Shown here piece after piece: positions 1-11,500 of a stretch of DNA of 64,000 bases. Each line of letters opens with the position of its first letter. Positions within the stretch are counted from its first letter, which is position 1. The position numbers and the translations under genes were made by a program. The notes below the pieces were generated by a model that was not told the origin of the DNA, did no database searches, and saw only the letters and a program-made list of their open reading frames with translations. The stretch is taken from assembly GCA_947172415.1 (NCBI GenBank), contig OX359200.1:3536501-3600500 (forward strand). Reading direction: 5' to 3'. The stretch comes from Chondrosia reniformis (lineage: Eukaryota; Porifera; Demospongiae; Chondrillida; Chondrillidae).

Positions 1-1196
1 CAGGTTCAGCGAGGAAGCATTCCCAGCGTGAAACGATATCTCAACGATCTGAGCCGATGTGTAGCCACTGCGGGCAATAAGCTCCTTGTGCTCTCGTGGC
101 AATCCCGCATAAACTATTTACACATACCTTCGCTAATCTGTCTGGCTAGTTATACGCATGCCCAAGTGGCTAGCCAGGTGTGGTCTGTCTCTAGTGTGAA
201 GAAAGCGGACAGAGTTGTTCCGAGTCCGCGTGCCTCTTCTGTAACTGAGGTGTCACGATGTAGATGCTACGGATATAGATATATACTAGAGAAAAATAAA
301 AATTTTCTACAAAAATAGTGAAGATGTAGCGATGGCACAAAAAGCACAGAAACAAGAAAGGGATGTTACACAGTGAAGCATTAGCTATATGCATGAATCA
401 TACAACACCCTTGCTTGTAGGATTCATGTATATAGCTAATGCTTCACTGTGTAATATCCCTTTCTTGTTTCTGTGCTTTTTGTGCCATCCCTACATCTTC
501 ACTATTTTTGTAGAAAATTTTTATTTTTCTCTAGTTTCTGTACTTTTTATGGAGCATAAGCTAGGAATTCGATTGTATCATTTAAACCCATTTTGGTGTC
601 GCAATCTTCGACTGAATATGACGTCATTAAAATGGCGAATTTATCGAGGCCTTGACTCTGGGGCCATGAAAACCGTCATACTCAATAGTAGCGTTATCGC
701 TCTCGCTTCTACAAAAGAATACAGCTCGGTAAATTTGCAATAGTTTCGTTTAACAATTAGTCCAAAAGCTTGTATAGTTTTTTAGTTATGGCTGACGAAG
801 AATAAGAAGAAGAAGAAGAAGAATATGAAGAAGATGAAAATGGGCATTTTAAAAGTTTGTTATTTCGCCAGCGGGACATATTCGCTTGCCTTTAATGACT
901 ATTTAGAGTATGTATTGTGTATTGTTAGCCATACATAGCCTTGTTTTGTCGATTTTCGGCCTATTTCGGGATTTTGCTCCTATACCGATGTATGGGGAAA
1001 ACGAAAAAAACCGTGTCATCCCTACATAGGGAGTACTACCGTACTCACTGATATATATACATTGCACAACTAAGGTGTCGCGATGTAAATGCTGCGGATA
1101 TAGATATATATATATATATATATATATACAGACGCACGGTGAGACTGGCAACCAGATTACTTGCCTCGCCTTCCGGATTGGCAACCAGTTATCTCT
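1..1196. other. Non-satellite leading segment, no gene recognised
   Basis: AT-rich DNA with no recognisable coding region. It holds the inverted repeat described separately, a GAA-rich stretch near 803-836, and a (TA)n run near 1100-1128. A segment of about 41 bp at 243-283 recurs with a few substitutions at 1068-1108, just before the (TA)n run. Short open frames at 28-318 and 903-1184 resemble no family I know and I do not call them genes. Confidence 0.5.
286..534. repeat. Large inverted repeat with about 114-bp arms
   Basis: The arm at 286-399 is the near-perfect reverse complement of 421-534, with only a few mismatches (for example around 339 and 365). A 21-nt spacer separates them. Both arms begin with CTAGAGAAAAATAAA when read inward. 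RNA from either strand would form a long hairpin. Overlapping open frames on the two strands encode the same peptide only because the arms are inverted copies. It could be a foldback element or a snap-back insertion. Confidence 0.85.
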
Positions 1197-2177
1197 ACCA
1201 CTTGTATGTACTAGTTGTAAATACTAGTTGTACATACAAATAACTAGTTGTATGTATTTGTTGTAGGTACCTATTCTATGTACTAGTTTTGGTATAAGCT
1301 GTGTGTACTAGTTGTTTTCACTAGTTTTATATACTAGCAGTTTGAACTAGTTGTATGTAGTTATATGTATTACTTGTATGAACGAGTTGTGTGTAATTTT
1401 TGTATGTACTAGTTATATTTACTAGTTGTAGTTACTAGTTGTATGTTCTAGTTGTATGTACTAGTTGTGTGTAATTGTTCTATGTACTAGTTATATGTAC
1501 AAGTTGTTTGTACTAATTGTATATACTAGTAACTAGTTGTATGTACTGGTTGTATGTACTAGTTCTATGTATTAGTTTTTTATACTAGATGTATGTACTA
1601 GTTGTAAGTAGTAATAGGTACTACTGGTATGTTGTAGTTGTGTGTATATTTTGTATACTAGTTATGTTTACTAGTTGTAGTTACTAGATTAATGTACTAG
1701 TTTTATGTTCTGGTTGTTTGTCCTAGTAACTGGATGTATGTTCTGGTTGTATGTACTAGTTGTATGTACTAGTTGTAAGTAATTATATGTACTAGTTGCA
1801 TTTACTATTTGTGTGAAATTGTGGTATGCACTAGTAATATGTACTTGTTGTATGTACTAGTTGTATGTAATAATTGTATGTACCAGATGTATATACTAGG
1901 TGTAAGAACTAGGAACAATTTGTATTTACTAGTTGTAGGGACTAGTTGTATGTACTTGTTGTATGTAGTAGTTGTATGTCCTAATTGTACGTACTAGTTG
2001 TAAGTACTAGTAAGTAGTTGTATGTACTGGTTATATGTAACCATTGTATGAACTAGTTGTGTTTACCAGGTGTATGTACTAGTAACAATCTGTATTTACT
2101 AATTGTAAGAACTAGTTGTATGTACTAGTTGTATGTATTAGTTGTATGTGCTAGTTGTATATTCTCGTTGTCTCTAA
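1197..2177 (+). repeat. 13-bp satellite, block 1
   Basis: Degenerate tandem array of TACTAGTTGTATG. Common variants change the spacer TTG to TTA or CTG, or replace a unit by a TAACTAG or TGTGTAATTG variant. No gene is visible. The block ends at the sequence that precedes repeat A copy 1. Confidence 0.95.
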
Positions 2178-2528
2178 TTGGGGCGCTGGAAGGGCCCCTA
2201 TATTCTTTTCAGAAATTATGTTAACGTATGGCTTCCTGTTCGTAGTTTTGTAAATATATACATATATATATCTGTTAAAAATGGCCGATGTTCGGGTAGC
2301 TTTCGTTTTCTAGCTTTCTCTTCCTTAGGGTAGAACATTGAATGAACGAAATGGACTTAAAAACCATCCTAACTAAAACAATGTAACCTAAAGCTCGTGC
2401 AAAAATAGACGGCCAACAAGAGTCGATCTGAAATCAGTTTACCGGATATATATGAGAACCAATCAAGTATTTCGAGTTTACTCAGGGTCGCCTAGGCCCC
2501 ACGAGTTTTTAAACTCAAACTCCATTTT
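2178..2528 (+). repeat. Dispersed repeat A, copy 1
   Basis: Non-satellite insert of about 350 bp. It opens with a GC-rich hairpin (GGGGCGC..GGGCCCC) and closes with a T/A-rich palindrome of the form GAGTTT..AAACTC. Related copies lie at 4880-5214, 25439-25557 (partial), 57774-58130, 62871-63222, and inverted at 37664-37760. No open frame is conserved among the copies. It may be a non-autonomous element; I did not find convincing target-site duplications. Confidence 0.8.
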
Positions 2529-4879
2529 TTGTATCTACTAATTTTAATTACCATTTGTAGTTACTAGTTGTATGTACTAGTTGTATGTACTAGTTCTCTG
2601 TATTAGTTTTAAGTTCTAGTTGCAGGAAATTGATGTATTTACTAGTTTTATGTACTAGTTGTATGCACTAGCTGTATATACTAGTTATAGGTCTTAGTTG
2701 TATGTACTAGTTGTATATACTAGTTGAATGTACTAGGTGCATGTACTATTAACAAACTATATTTACTAAGTTTATGTACTAGTTGTATGTAGTAGTGGTG
2801 AGTACTAGTAATTAGTTGAATGAAATGGTTATTTGTAATAATTGTATGAACTAGTTGTATGTACTAGTGTATGCATTAGTAATAATCTGTTTTTACTAAT
2901 TCTGTGTATTAGTTGTAGGTACTAGTTGTATGTATATAATCATACGTACTAGTTGTATATACTAGTTGTGTGACATTGTTTTATAAACTAGTTATAAGTA
3001 CTATTTGTAGGTACTAGCTGTATGTACTAGTTATATGTACTAGTTGTATGTACTATTTGTGTGTACTAGTTCACTGTATTAGTTTTAAGTACTAGTTGCA
3101 GGAAATTGATGTATTTACATGTTTTATGTATTATGTTGTATGTATTAGCTGTATATACTTGTTATAGGTCCTAGTTGTGTGTACTAGTTGTATGTACTAG
3201 TTGTTTGAAATAGCTGTATATACTAGTTATATGTACTAGTTGTATATAATAGTTGTATGAACTAGTTGTACGTACTAGTTGTATGGACTAGTTGTATGTA
3301 CGAGTTGTATGTACTAGTTGTATGTACTAGTTGAATGTACTAGTATCTAGATGTATATATTAGTTGTATGTAGTATATAGTTGTATATACTAGTTGTATG
3401 TACTAGTGCTATGTAGTAGTTGGATATATGTTCTAGTAAGTAGTTGTATGAACTAGTTATATGTACTAATTGTATGTACTAGTTGTATGTATTAGTTATA
3501 TGTACTAATTGTATGTACTAGCTGTATGGACTAGTGTATGTACAAATTGTATATACTAGTTGTATGTACTAGTTACTATCAGAATATACTAGTTGTATGT
3601 AACATTTGTTTGAACTAGTTGTATGCAGTTATATGAACTACTTGTATGTATTAGTTTTGTGTATTTTTCGTATGTACTAGTAACTAGATGTATGTACTAG
3701 TGCTTTGTAGTAGTTGTATATATGTTCTAGTAAGTAGTTGTATGTACTAGTTATATGTACTAATTGTATGTACTAGTTGTATGTTCTAGTTGTAAATATG
3801 TTCTAGTAAGTAGTTCAATGTACTAGTTATATGTACTAATTGTATGTACTAGTTGTAGGTACTAGTAACTATCAGAATATACTAGTTATATTTACTTGAG
3901 GTAGTTACTAGTTTTATGTACTAGTTATATGAAATAAATGTATGTATTGATTGTGTGTAATTGTTGTATGTATTACTTATATTTACTAGTTGTAGTTACT
4001 AGTTGTAGTTACTAGTTGTATGTACTAGTTGAATGTAGTAGTAACTAGTTGTATGTACTACTTGTATGTACTTGTTGTATGGACTAGTTGTGTGTAATTG
4101 TTCTATGTACTAGTTATATGTACAAGTTGTCTGTACTAATTGTATATACTAGTAACTAGTTGTAGGTACTGGTTGTATGTACTAGTTCTATGTACTAGTT
4201 TTTTATACTATGATGTATGTACTAGTTGTAAGTAGTAATAGGTACTACTGGTATGCTGTAGTTGTGTGTACTTTTTGTATACTAGTTATATTTACTAGTT
4301 GTAGGTACTAGATAAATGAACTAGTTGTATGTTCTAGTTGTTTGTACTAGTAACTGGATGTATGTTCTGGTTGTATGTACTCGTTGTATGTACTAGTTGT
4401 AAGTAATTATATATACTATTTATATTTACTATTTGTGTGAAATTGTGGTATGCACTAGTAATATGTACTTGTTGTATGTAATAATTGTATGTACCAGATG
4501 TATATACTAAGTGAAAGAACTAGTAACAATCGGTATTTACTAGTTGTAGGGACTAGTTGTATGTACTTGTTGTATGTAGTAGTTGTATGTCCTAATTGTA
4601 CGTACTAGTAAGTAGTTGCATGTACTGGTTATATGTAACAGTTTTATGAACTAGTTGTATGTACCAGGTGTATGTACTAGTAATAATATGTATTTACTAA
4701 TTGTATGTACTAATTTATGTGCTAGTTGTGTGAAATTGTTGTATGTATTAGTTATATGTACTAGTTGTATGTACTAGCTGTATGTACTAATACTATGTAT
4801 ATATTAGCTTTATGTATTTGTTGTATTTACTGGTTGTATGTACTGGTTGTATGTGCTAGTTGTATGTTCTAGTTGTCTC
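2529..4879 (+). repeat. 13-bp satellite, block 2
   Basis: Tandem 13-bp units with higher-order variants. One is a segment built around TAACTATCAGAATATACTAG; another is a run of TGTGTAATTGTTG-type units. Both recur in later blocks. Confidence 0.95.
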
Positions 4880-5214
4880 TATTTGGGGCGCCGCAAGGGC
4901 GCCTATATTGTTTTCAGAAATTATGTTAACGTGTGGCTTCCTGTTCGTAGTTTTGTAAATATATACATATATATCTGTTAAAAATGTTTCATTTTCTAGC
5001 TTTCTTTTCCTTAGGGTTGAACATTGAACGAACGAAATGGACTTAAAAACCATCCTTACTAAAACAATGTAACATAAAGCTTGTGCAAAAATTGACAGCC
5101 AACAAGAATCAATCTGAAATCAGTTTACTGGATATCCATGAGAACCAGTCAAGTATTTCGAGCTTACTCAGGGCCGCCTAGGCCTCCACGAGTTTTTTAA
5201 ACTAGAACTCCTTC
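4880..5214 (+). repeat. Dispersed repeat A, copy 2
   Basis: It opens with the hairpin GGCGCC-GCAAG-GGCGCC and ends with the GAGTTTTTTAAACT palindrome. It is collinear with copy 1 apart from a small deletion after the ATATATATCTGTTAAAAATG segment. The left flank (AGTTGTATGTTCTAGTTGTC) is close to that of copies 1, 4 and 5. Confidence 0.85.
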
Positions 5215-5950
5215 TTTTTGTATCTACTAATTTTAATTACTATTGGTAGTTACTAGTTGTATGTATTAGTTGTATGTACTAGTAACTAGTTGTCTGTACT
5301 ACTTGTATGTACTCTTTGAATGTACTAGTTGTATGTAATAGTTCTTTGGACTAGTTGAATGTACTAGTTTTATGTACTAATTGTGCGAGCTTGTTGTATA
5401 GGTGTTCTAATATGTAGTTTTTTTGCATATAGTTATTTGAACTAGTTGTATGTACTAGATGTATGTACTAGTTGTATGTAGTAATTGTATGTTGTAGTGG
5501 TATCTACTAGTAACTAGTTGCATGTACTAGTTGTATGTACTAGTTGTATGTACTAGTTGTATGTACTAGTTGTTTTTACTAGCTGTATGTAGTTGTTATA
5601 TTTACTAGTTGTAGTTACTAATTGTATGTACTAGTTGTATGTACTAGTAACTTGATATATGCACTAGTTGTATGTAGTAGTTGTATGTACTAATGGTGTG
5701 TAAAAGTTGTAAGTACTAGTACGTAGTTGCATGTACTAGTTATATGTAATAGTTGTAATAACTAGTTGTAGGTACTAGGTGTATGTACTAGTAACAATAA
5801 TTGTATATATATACCAGTTGAATGTATATACTAGTTTTAAGTAATAATATGTACTAGTTGTATGTACTAGTTTTGTGAAATTGTTGTATGTACTAGTTAT
5901 ATATACTAGTTGTGTGAAATTGTTGTATGAACTAGTTATATTTACTAGAT
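5215..5950 (+). repeat. 13-bp satellite, block 3
   Basis: Satellite between repeat A copy 2 and the LINE tail. It contains the AACTTGATATATGCACTAG variant, which reappears near 26.0, 58.6, 59.7 and 63.6 kb. Confidence 0.95.
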
Positions 5951-5961
5951 GTAGTTACAAG

Positions 5962-6450
5962 GTGTGAGGAAACAATTTAGGGGCTACCGAATTAAGGTAG
6001 TCCCGATGATAATTGGTGCTTTGGGGACTGTGGACACGCTTTTGGAAGACCTAAGTGGAATTCCAAAGCTGTCAAAAAGTGCAATAGAAGTGATGAGAGC
6101 GATGCAGAGAACTGTTCTCTGCTCGGCTGTAAGGATATTGAGGCGACATCTATCTGTTGAGGGATTAGGGCCTGGATGATAAGTAGTCCTGTCCCAGTCT
6201 TGCCCGTCGACCTCTGGAAAGTAGTGGTGGATTTGTGTATGGAGGTACTCCCTCCTATTATGACGGTCACCTTTGGCTCGACATGCACCTGTCTGCTGCT
6301 GCCGGAAGGAGGCAAAGCCGAGGCTTCTGGCTAAAAACCCAAAGAAAGGAAAACATAACTGACTGAGGGTTGTCCAAGCCGGATACTCCTTGCCTTAGTA
6401 AACTAAGGCAAGAAGTAACAAGGTTCTCCATTAAGGCTTTTGTTTCTAAA
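5962..6450 (+). mobile_element. 5'-truncated R2-like LINE (3' tail only)
   Basis: About 95% identical to the 3' end of the full-length LINE, covering the last ~70 codons of the endonuclease domain (open frame to 6179) plus the 3' UTR. It is flanked by an 11-bp direct repeat GTAGTTACAAG at 5951-5961 and 6451-6461, a clean target-site duplication. This is the expected product of aborted target-primed reverse transcription. It cannot move by itself. Confidence 0.92.
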
Positions 6451-6461
6451 GTAGTTACAAG

Positions 6462-7177
6462 TTGTATGTACTAGTTGTATGTACTAGTTGTATGTACTTT
6501 CGACTAGATTTTTTAACTAGTTGTATGTACTATTTCTATGTACTCTTTGTATATACTAGTCATATGTACTTGTTGAATGTACTAGTTGGATATATCTTCT
6601 AGTGAGTAGTTGTATGTACTAATTATATCGACTAGTTACATGTACTAGCTGTTGTACCAGTGGTATGTACTAATTGTATGTACTAGTAACAATCTGTATT
6701 TACTTGTTGCATATACTAGTTATATGTACTATTTGTATGTCCTAATTATATTTAATAGGTGTATGTACAAGAAACAATCTGTATTTACTAGTTGTATAGA
6801 CTAATTGTATACACTAGTTGTATGTATTTATATGTACCAGTTGTATGTACTAGTGGTGTGTAATTTTTGTATTTACTAGTTATATGTACTAGTTGTTTGT
6901 ACTAGTTGTATGTACTAGTTGTATGTACTAGTTGTATGTACCAGATGAATGTTCTAGGTGTGTGTTCTAGTTCTATATAGTAGTGATTAGTGTTATGTTC
7001 TTCTTGTATGGACTATTTGTATATACTATTTGTATGTACTAGTTATATATACAGGTTATATGTACTAATACTATGTCCTAGTTGTAGTACTAGTTGTAAG
7101 TACTACATAGTTGTATGTACTGGTATTATATACCAAATCTTATGTACCAGTTGTGTCTACTTGTTCACTTGTACCTT
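6462..7177 (+). repeat. 13-bp satellite, block 4
   Basis: Satellite with the TTAATAGGTGTATGTACAAG variant segment shared with blocks near 16.1 and 27.1 kb. No gene is visible. Confidence 0.93.
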
Positions 7178-8191
7178 ATGGCTGTTCCTGAGGGATAGGC
7201 TGCATTATAGCGATCGTCAACTAACAATCGCTAATTAGTAAAGAATGTTCGTTTTTTAATCGTTAGAGTGAATGCGTTGTTTAGTGTTAGTCCATACAGA
7301 TTCTGCGTTTTAAAGACTCCCTAGTAATAAAATTCACCCAATTCGAAACACTTACCTTTTGTTGGCGAATGAATAATAAGCAGCAACGCGAGCAAATCCA
7401 CATTTGAAGGTTAAACTTCCACGAATTGCTTTGGTTTTTCTTGGCATTTCTTTAAACGATTTTAGGCGATTTTCACTTGAGAAATATAGTGACACAGTAA
7501 CAAGTAACAAAGCTGTAAATATATGCATACGTACACCCAGCCAATGATCACCGACTATTGCACTTCCGAAAGTACCGTTAACTGTATTTGCGTTAGACGA
7601 AACACGATAGGTGTTAAATGACAATGAATTTATTTAACTGTATTTATGAATATCATTACAACTGCCGAAAATGTCGGCGAAGTGTTGTTGTTAAGAAAAT
7701 CGTTTTGTGCTTAGTCTAGAAGAACAGTTGGACAAGGCCGATGGTTTCATAGTGATCAGTAAGTGTTGCTATACAAAACTGTCGGCCTCGGTATCGATTC
7801 CTTCTTCATTAGTCAAGTTATGGCCAAATTTGTCCTTGTTAATTACACTTAATAGTGACATTTTCTTTATTATCTCAAGAAAGGAAAGCTGTATTAAAAC
7901 CGAGGCCGACAGATTTTTAGTTTAACCTATAAGGATTCCAATGATGTACAGAAATTGACTGTAGCTCTTCCAAGAACTAAGCACAAACCTTATGAGTGTT
8001 GTAAACGGGTGCTAATTCGGCGGAGTATTTCGAAGACAAATTTTATTTGATGCCCTTCAAAATTTGTAAGACTATTACTCTAACAATAAAGACTTTAAAT
8101 ATAAATTTTGAAAGGCATTAGTTATTCCTATGCTAAGAAATTAACTTGTAAAAGCGTTAACGTTTAACGCAATTTAACGCGGAACAGTCAT
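7178..8191. repeat. Non-satellite island with imperfect terminal inverted repeats
   Basis: About 1 kb of unique-looking AT-rich sequence inside satellite. Its ends carry an imperfect inverted pair, ATGGCTGTTCC at 7178-7188 and GGAACAGTCAT at 8181-8191. Two further inverted pairs lie inside: CTGTCGGCCTCGGT near 7780 with ACCGAGGCCGACAG near 7898, and a TGCCCTTCAAAATTT / AAATTTTGAAAGGCA pair near 8051 and 8103. Short frames at 7352-7624 (minus) and 7707-7925 (plus) resemble nothing I recognise. It may be a non-autonomous DNA element, but no clear target duplication is visible. Confidence 0.35.
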
Positions 8192-8223
8192 ACGGTGCCT
8201 GTGTTGTATTTACTAGTTGTATG

Positions 8224-8420
8224 TGTAAACACCGTGTGGTGTGTCAGGTAACAATAGGTGTAATGAAAGACGAGTTGAAGCCGAATATGGTACAAAACGT
8301 CTAGTCCTCTAGAATGGAGAAGCGCTTCCCAACACGTGTTGTCGCCATCTTAACTTCTAATTATATTATTACATCACACATGCATGACAACAGTTACTAA
8401 ATTTAACTACAGTCATTACA
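8224..8420 (-). repeat. 3' LTR of the Gypsy element
   Basis: 197-bp repeat with TG...CA ends. It matches the other LTR except for one extra A in the GAGAAGCGC segment. On the element strand it lies directly after the purine tract. Confidence 0.95.
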
Positions 8421-8437
8421 CTTCCCCCCCTTAAGGG
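8421..8437 (-). promoter_or_regulatory. Polypurine tract
   Basis: On the minus strand the sequence AAGGGGGGGAAG directly abuts the 3' LTR. This is the usual position of the RNase H-resistant primer for plus-strand DNA synthesis. Confidence 0.85.
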
Positions 8438-8534
8438 TCTTAAGACTTTACTTATTCTGCAACTACCTATATGAAAAGAATTAGAATCTCACATACACAT
8501 GCACACTCAAATAAATAGTAGTGCTCCTGCCTCT

Positions 8535-11500
8535 TCAGACTTTAGCCCGAGACCTGGTGACAGGGCCACTGTAAGAAGTAGCAGGGCCATCCGGTAAATC
8601 AGTAGAAGTCCTGCTAGAACGCCTTTTGCTGCCTGTCTTAGTGGGTTGAGGAACACGTCCATTACCGATCCACAAACTGTTGGACATCCCCTCATAACAA
8701 GGCCGCACACGATCTAAAGAAATAAATATGGGTGGATGCTCTGGCTTGCCCACCAGCTGGACTTCTGCGTTGGTTGGCGTGAGTGATATTATCTGATACG
8801 GTCCAAAATAGGGTCGAGCAAACTTCCAGGCCTTGCCCTGTAACTGATTAGGATGGTACACCATCACACGGTCGCCAACCTTGAAGGCAGGGTCTGTGCT
8901 CTTCTTATTATACTGGCTCTTCTGTTTCTGTTGAGCCTTCTTGATGTTCCTGTGGGCTAACTCCCAGGCCTCCGAAAGGTTAGCCACCAGTTCCGAGACA
9001 TAATCAGGTGAGTCAATCGCACACGGAATTCTAGGCTGACCTAAAGCTGTTTCTGTAGGCAGCTGCGGATGCCGACCATATAATAGGTAAAATGGGGATG
9101 CCTGTGTAGAATCCTGTAAAGCAACTCGATAGGCAAAGAGAATGTATGGCAAATGGCTATCCCAATCCTGACCATATCTCCCGACACATTTCGCCAACAT
9201 GTCCAACAATGTGCTGTTAAACTTCTCCACCAAGCCATCACATTGAGGATGATAGCCTGATGTGTTGATCTTAGAAATACCCATCAATTTGCAAGTCTCG
9301 CAAACTAACGAAGAGAGAAAGTTGGCTCCTCGATCCGAAAGCAAATGCTCCGGAACCCCATGCCTAGCCACAATGTCTTCTACTAAGATCTTAGCAATAG
9401 TCTCAGCTTTTTGATCAGGTATTGCAAAGACTTCAGACCATTTAGTCAGATAGTCCATGAAAACAAGTGCGTATCGATTCCCTTGATCTGTACAGGGGAG
9501 TTGAAGCACATCAACCCCAGCAGTATGGAATGGGCCACCAACGGGAATCGGCTGTAATTTAGGACGTGTCTTCCTACCTGGACCCTTCCTTGATGCACAC
9601 ACAAGACAACTGCGGCAATACTGGCGTACATCTGACCTCATACCAGACCACCAATACCTCACACGAAGGGTCGAGTACAGCTTCCGCTCGGCAAAGTGTC
9701 CAGAGAACTTACCATCATGGTTCTCCTTCAAAAGTGTCCATCTTAAGCACTGTGGAACCACTATTCTGAGGCAATCTGGTAACGCAGGATTCTCGTAGTA
9801 TAACACTCCATCCAAAACTTGAAAGTTGGACTTCTCCAGGACCAATCTCCGAGCCAGTTTGGAATGTTCGGGTAGGTTCCCATCTTCTAAATAGCGAAAG
9901 AGGGCAACCAAATCATCATCACTTCTCTGTAACTTAGCAATGTCACTTTCAGGAACAGATACCAAAGGCTCTGAAGCTACAGCCTCAATTTGCAACACAG
10001 TTGCGACTGCTATGGGATTCCTAGAAAGAGCATCTGCTACCAGGTTACTCCTCCCAGAACGATGAGTTATCTTTAGGTCCAGGACCTGGATGGCCATGGC
10101 CCACCTAGCCAACTTCGCAGAGGGGTGCTTACTATTTAGCAAGGATGTGCAAGCAGCATGGTCGGTAATGACTTCACAACGATGTCCTAAGAGATAAGGA
10201 CGGAAAAGCTTCACTGCCCAAACCAAAGCAAGCGTCTCTAACTCTGTTATGCTGTAGTTGGTTTCTGATGCTGACAAGGAGCGTGAAGCAAATGCTATTG
10301 GGTGAATACGGCCGTCATCTTGCTCCTGGGCAAGGACTGCACCTAACCCTTTCAAACTAGCGTCTGTTTCCAATAGGAATGGGACTCCTAGGTCGAACTG
10401 GGGGTAGGCCAACACTGGTGCAGTAATGTGCAGCTGCTTCAAATGGTTGAAGGCTTGCTGGCATTCCTTGGACCATAAAAAAACAGCATCTTTTTTCAAC
10501 AAAGCATGTAGGGGTGAGGCCACTTGGGAAAATGAGGCTACAAACCTTCGATAGTACCCGGCTAAACCAAGAAACTGGCGAACTTCACCCACATTAGTAG
10601 GGACAGGGTAGTCCTTCATTTTGTTAGTCTTCTCAGGATCAGGCCGAATTCCTTCCTTTCCCACCAAGTGGGCCGGATAGGACACCTCTGGCTTCAAGAA
10701 CTTGCACTTCTTTGCCTTGAGACGTAATCCAGCGGTGCGAATCTGTAACAGGACTTTCTGCAAATGACTTAAATGCTCCTGGAAGGAACGGGAACACACT
10801 AACACGTCATCGAGATACGCAAAGCACTCTTTCCACAGCAGCCCAGAGAGCACAACCTCCATTAGGCGCTGGAAGGTCGCAGGTGCATTGCACATACCAA
10901 AGGGCATGCGAGCAAACTCGTATAAGCCACAGTGCGTTGCAAAAGCAGACTTTGGGGCAGACTCGGCATCCAGCTCCACCTGCCAGTACCCACTCGCCAA
11001 GTCAAGTGAGGTCAAATACCGGCTACCTCCCAAGGTGTCCATGATGTCATCGATCCTTGGAAGGGGGTACACGTCCTTCCTCGTGATGCCATTTAAGCGG
11101 CGATAATCCACACAAAATCGTTTTGTGCCGTCCTTTTTAGGTACCAAGACAAGAGGGCTTGCCCATGGGCTAACAGATGGGCAGACCACACCCTGTTGTT
11201 CCATCTCCTCCACCATAGAAGCAATTACCTTACGGTGTATGAACGGCACTCGTCTGGCCGGTTCCCTGATGGGGACGTGATCTCCCGTGTCCACATGATG
11301 CTGGATGACGCTGGTGTGGCCCAGCTCACCATCCTCCAAAGCAAACACATCCACGTTATCCCTCACCAACTGTTTCAGTTGTCCAAACTGTGCATCGGTT
11401 AACTCACCCTTCTCTAACCCCAGAGCAGCATACACAGCTTCCACTCTCTCTGAGTTAACCACGTTAGTTGAGTTAACAAACCCAAAATCCACTGCACTGG

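Noticed and set aside
1809-1997. Short peptides rich in Tyr, Val, Leu and Cys in the satellite (also 6990, 22435, 52105)
   Set aside because: They are translations of the 13-bp repeat in shifting frames; no start context or conservation.
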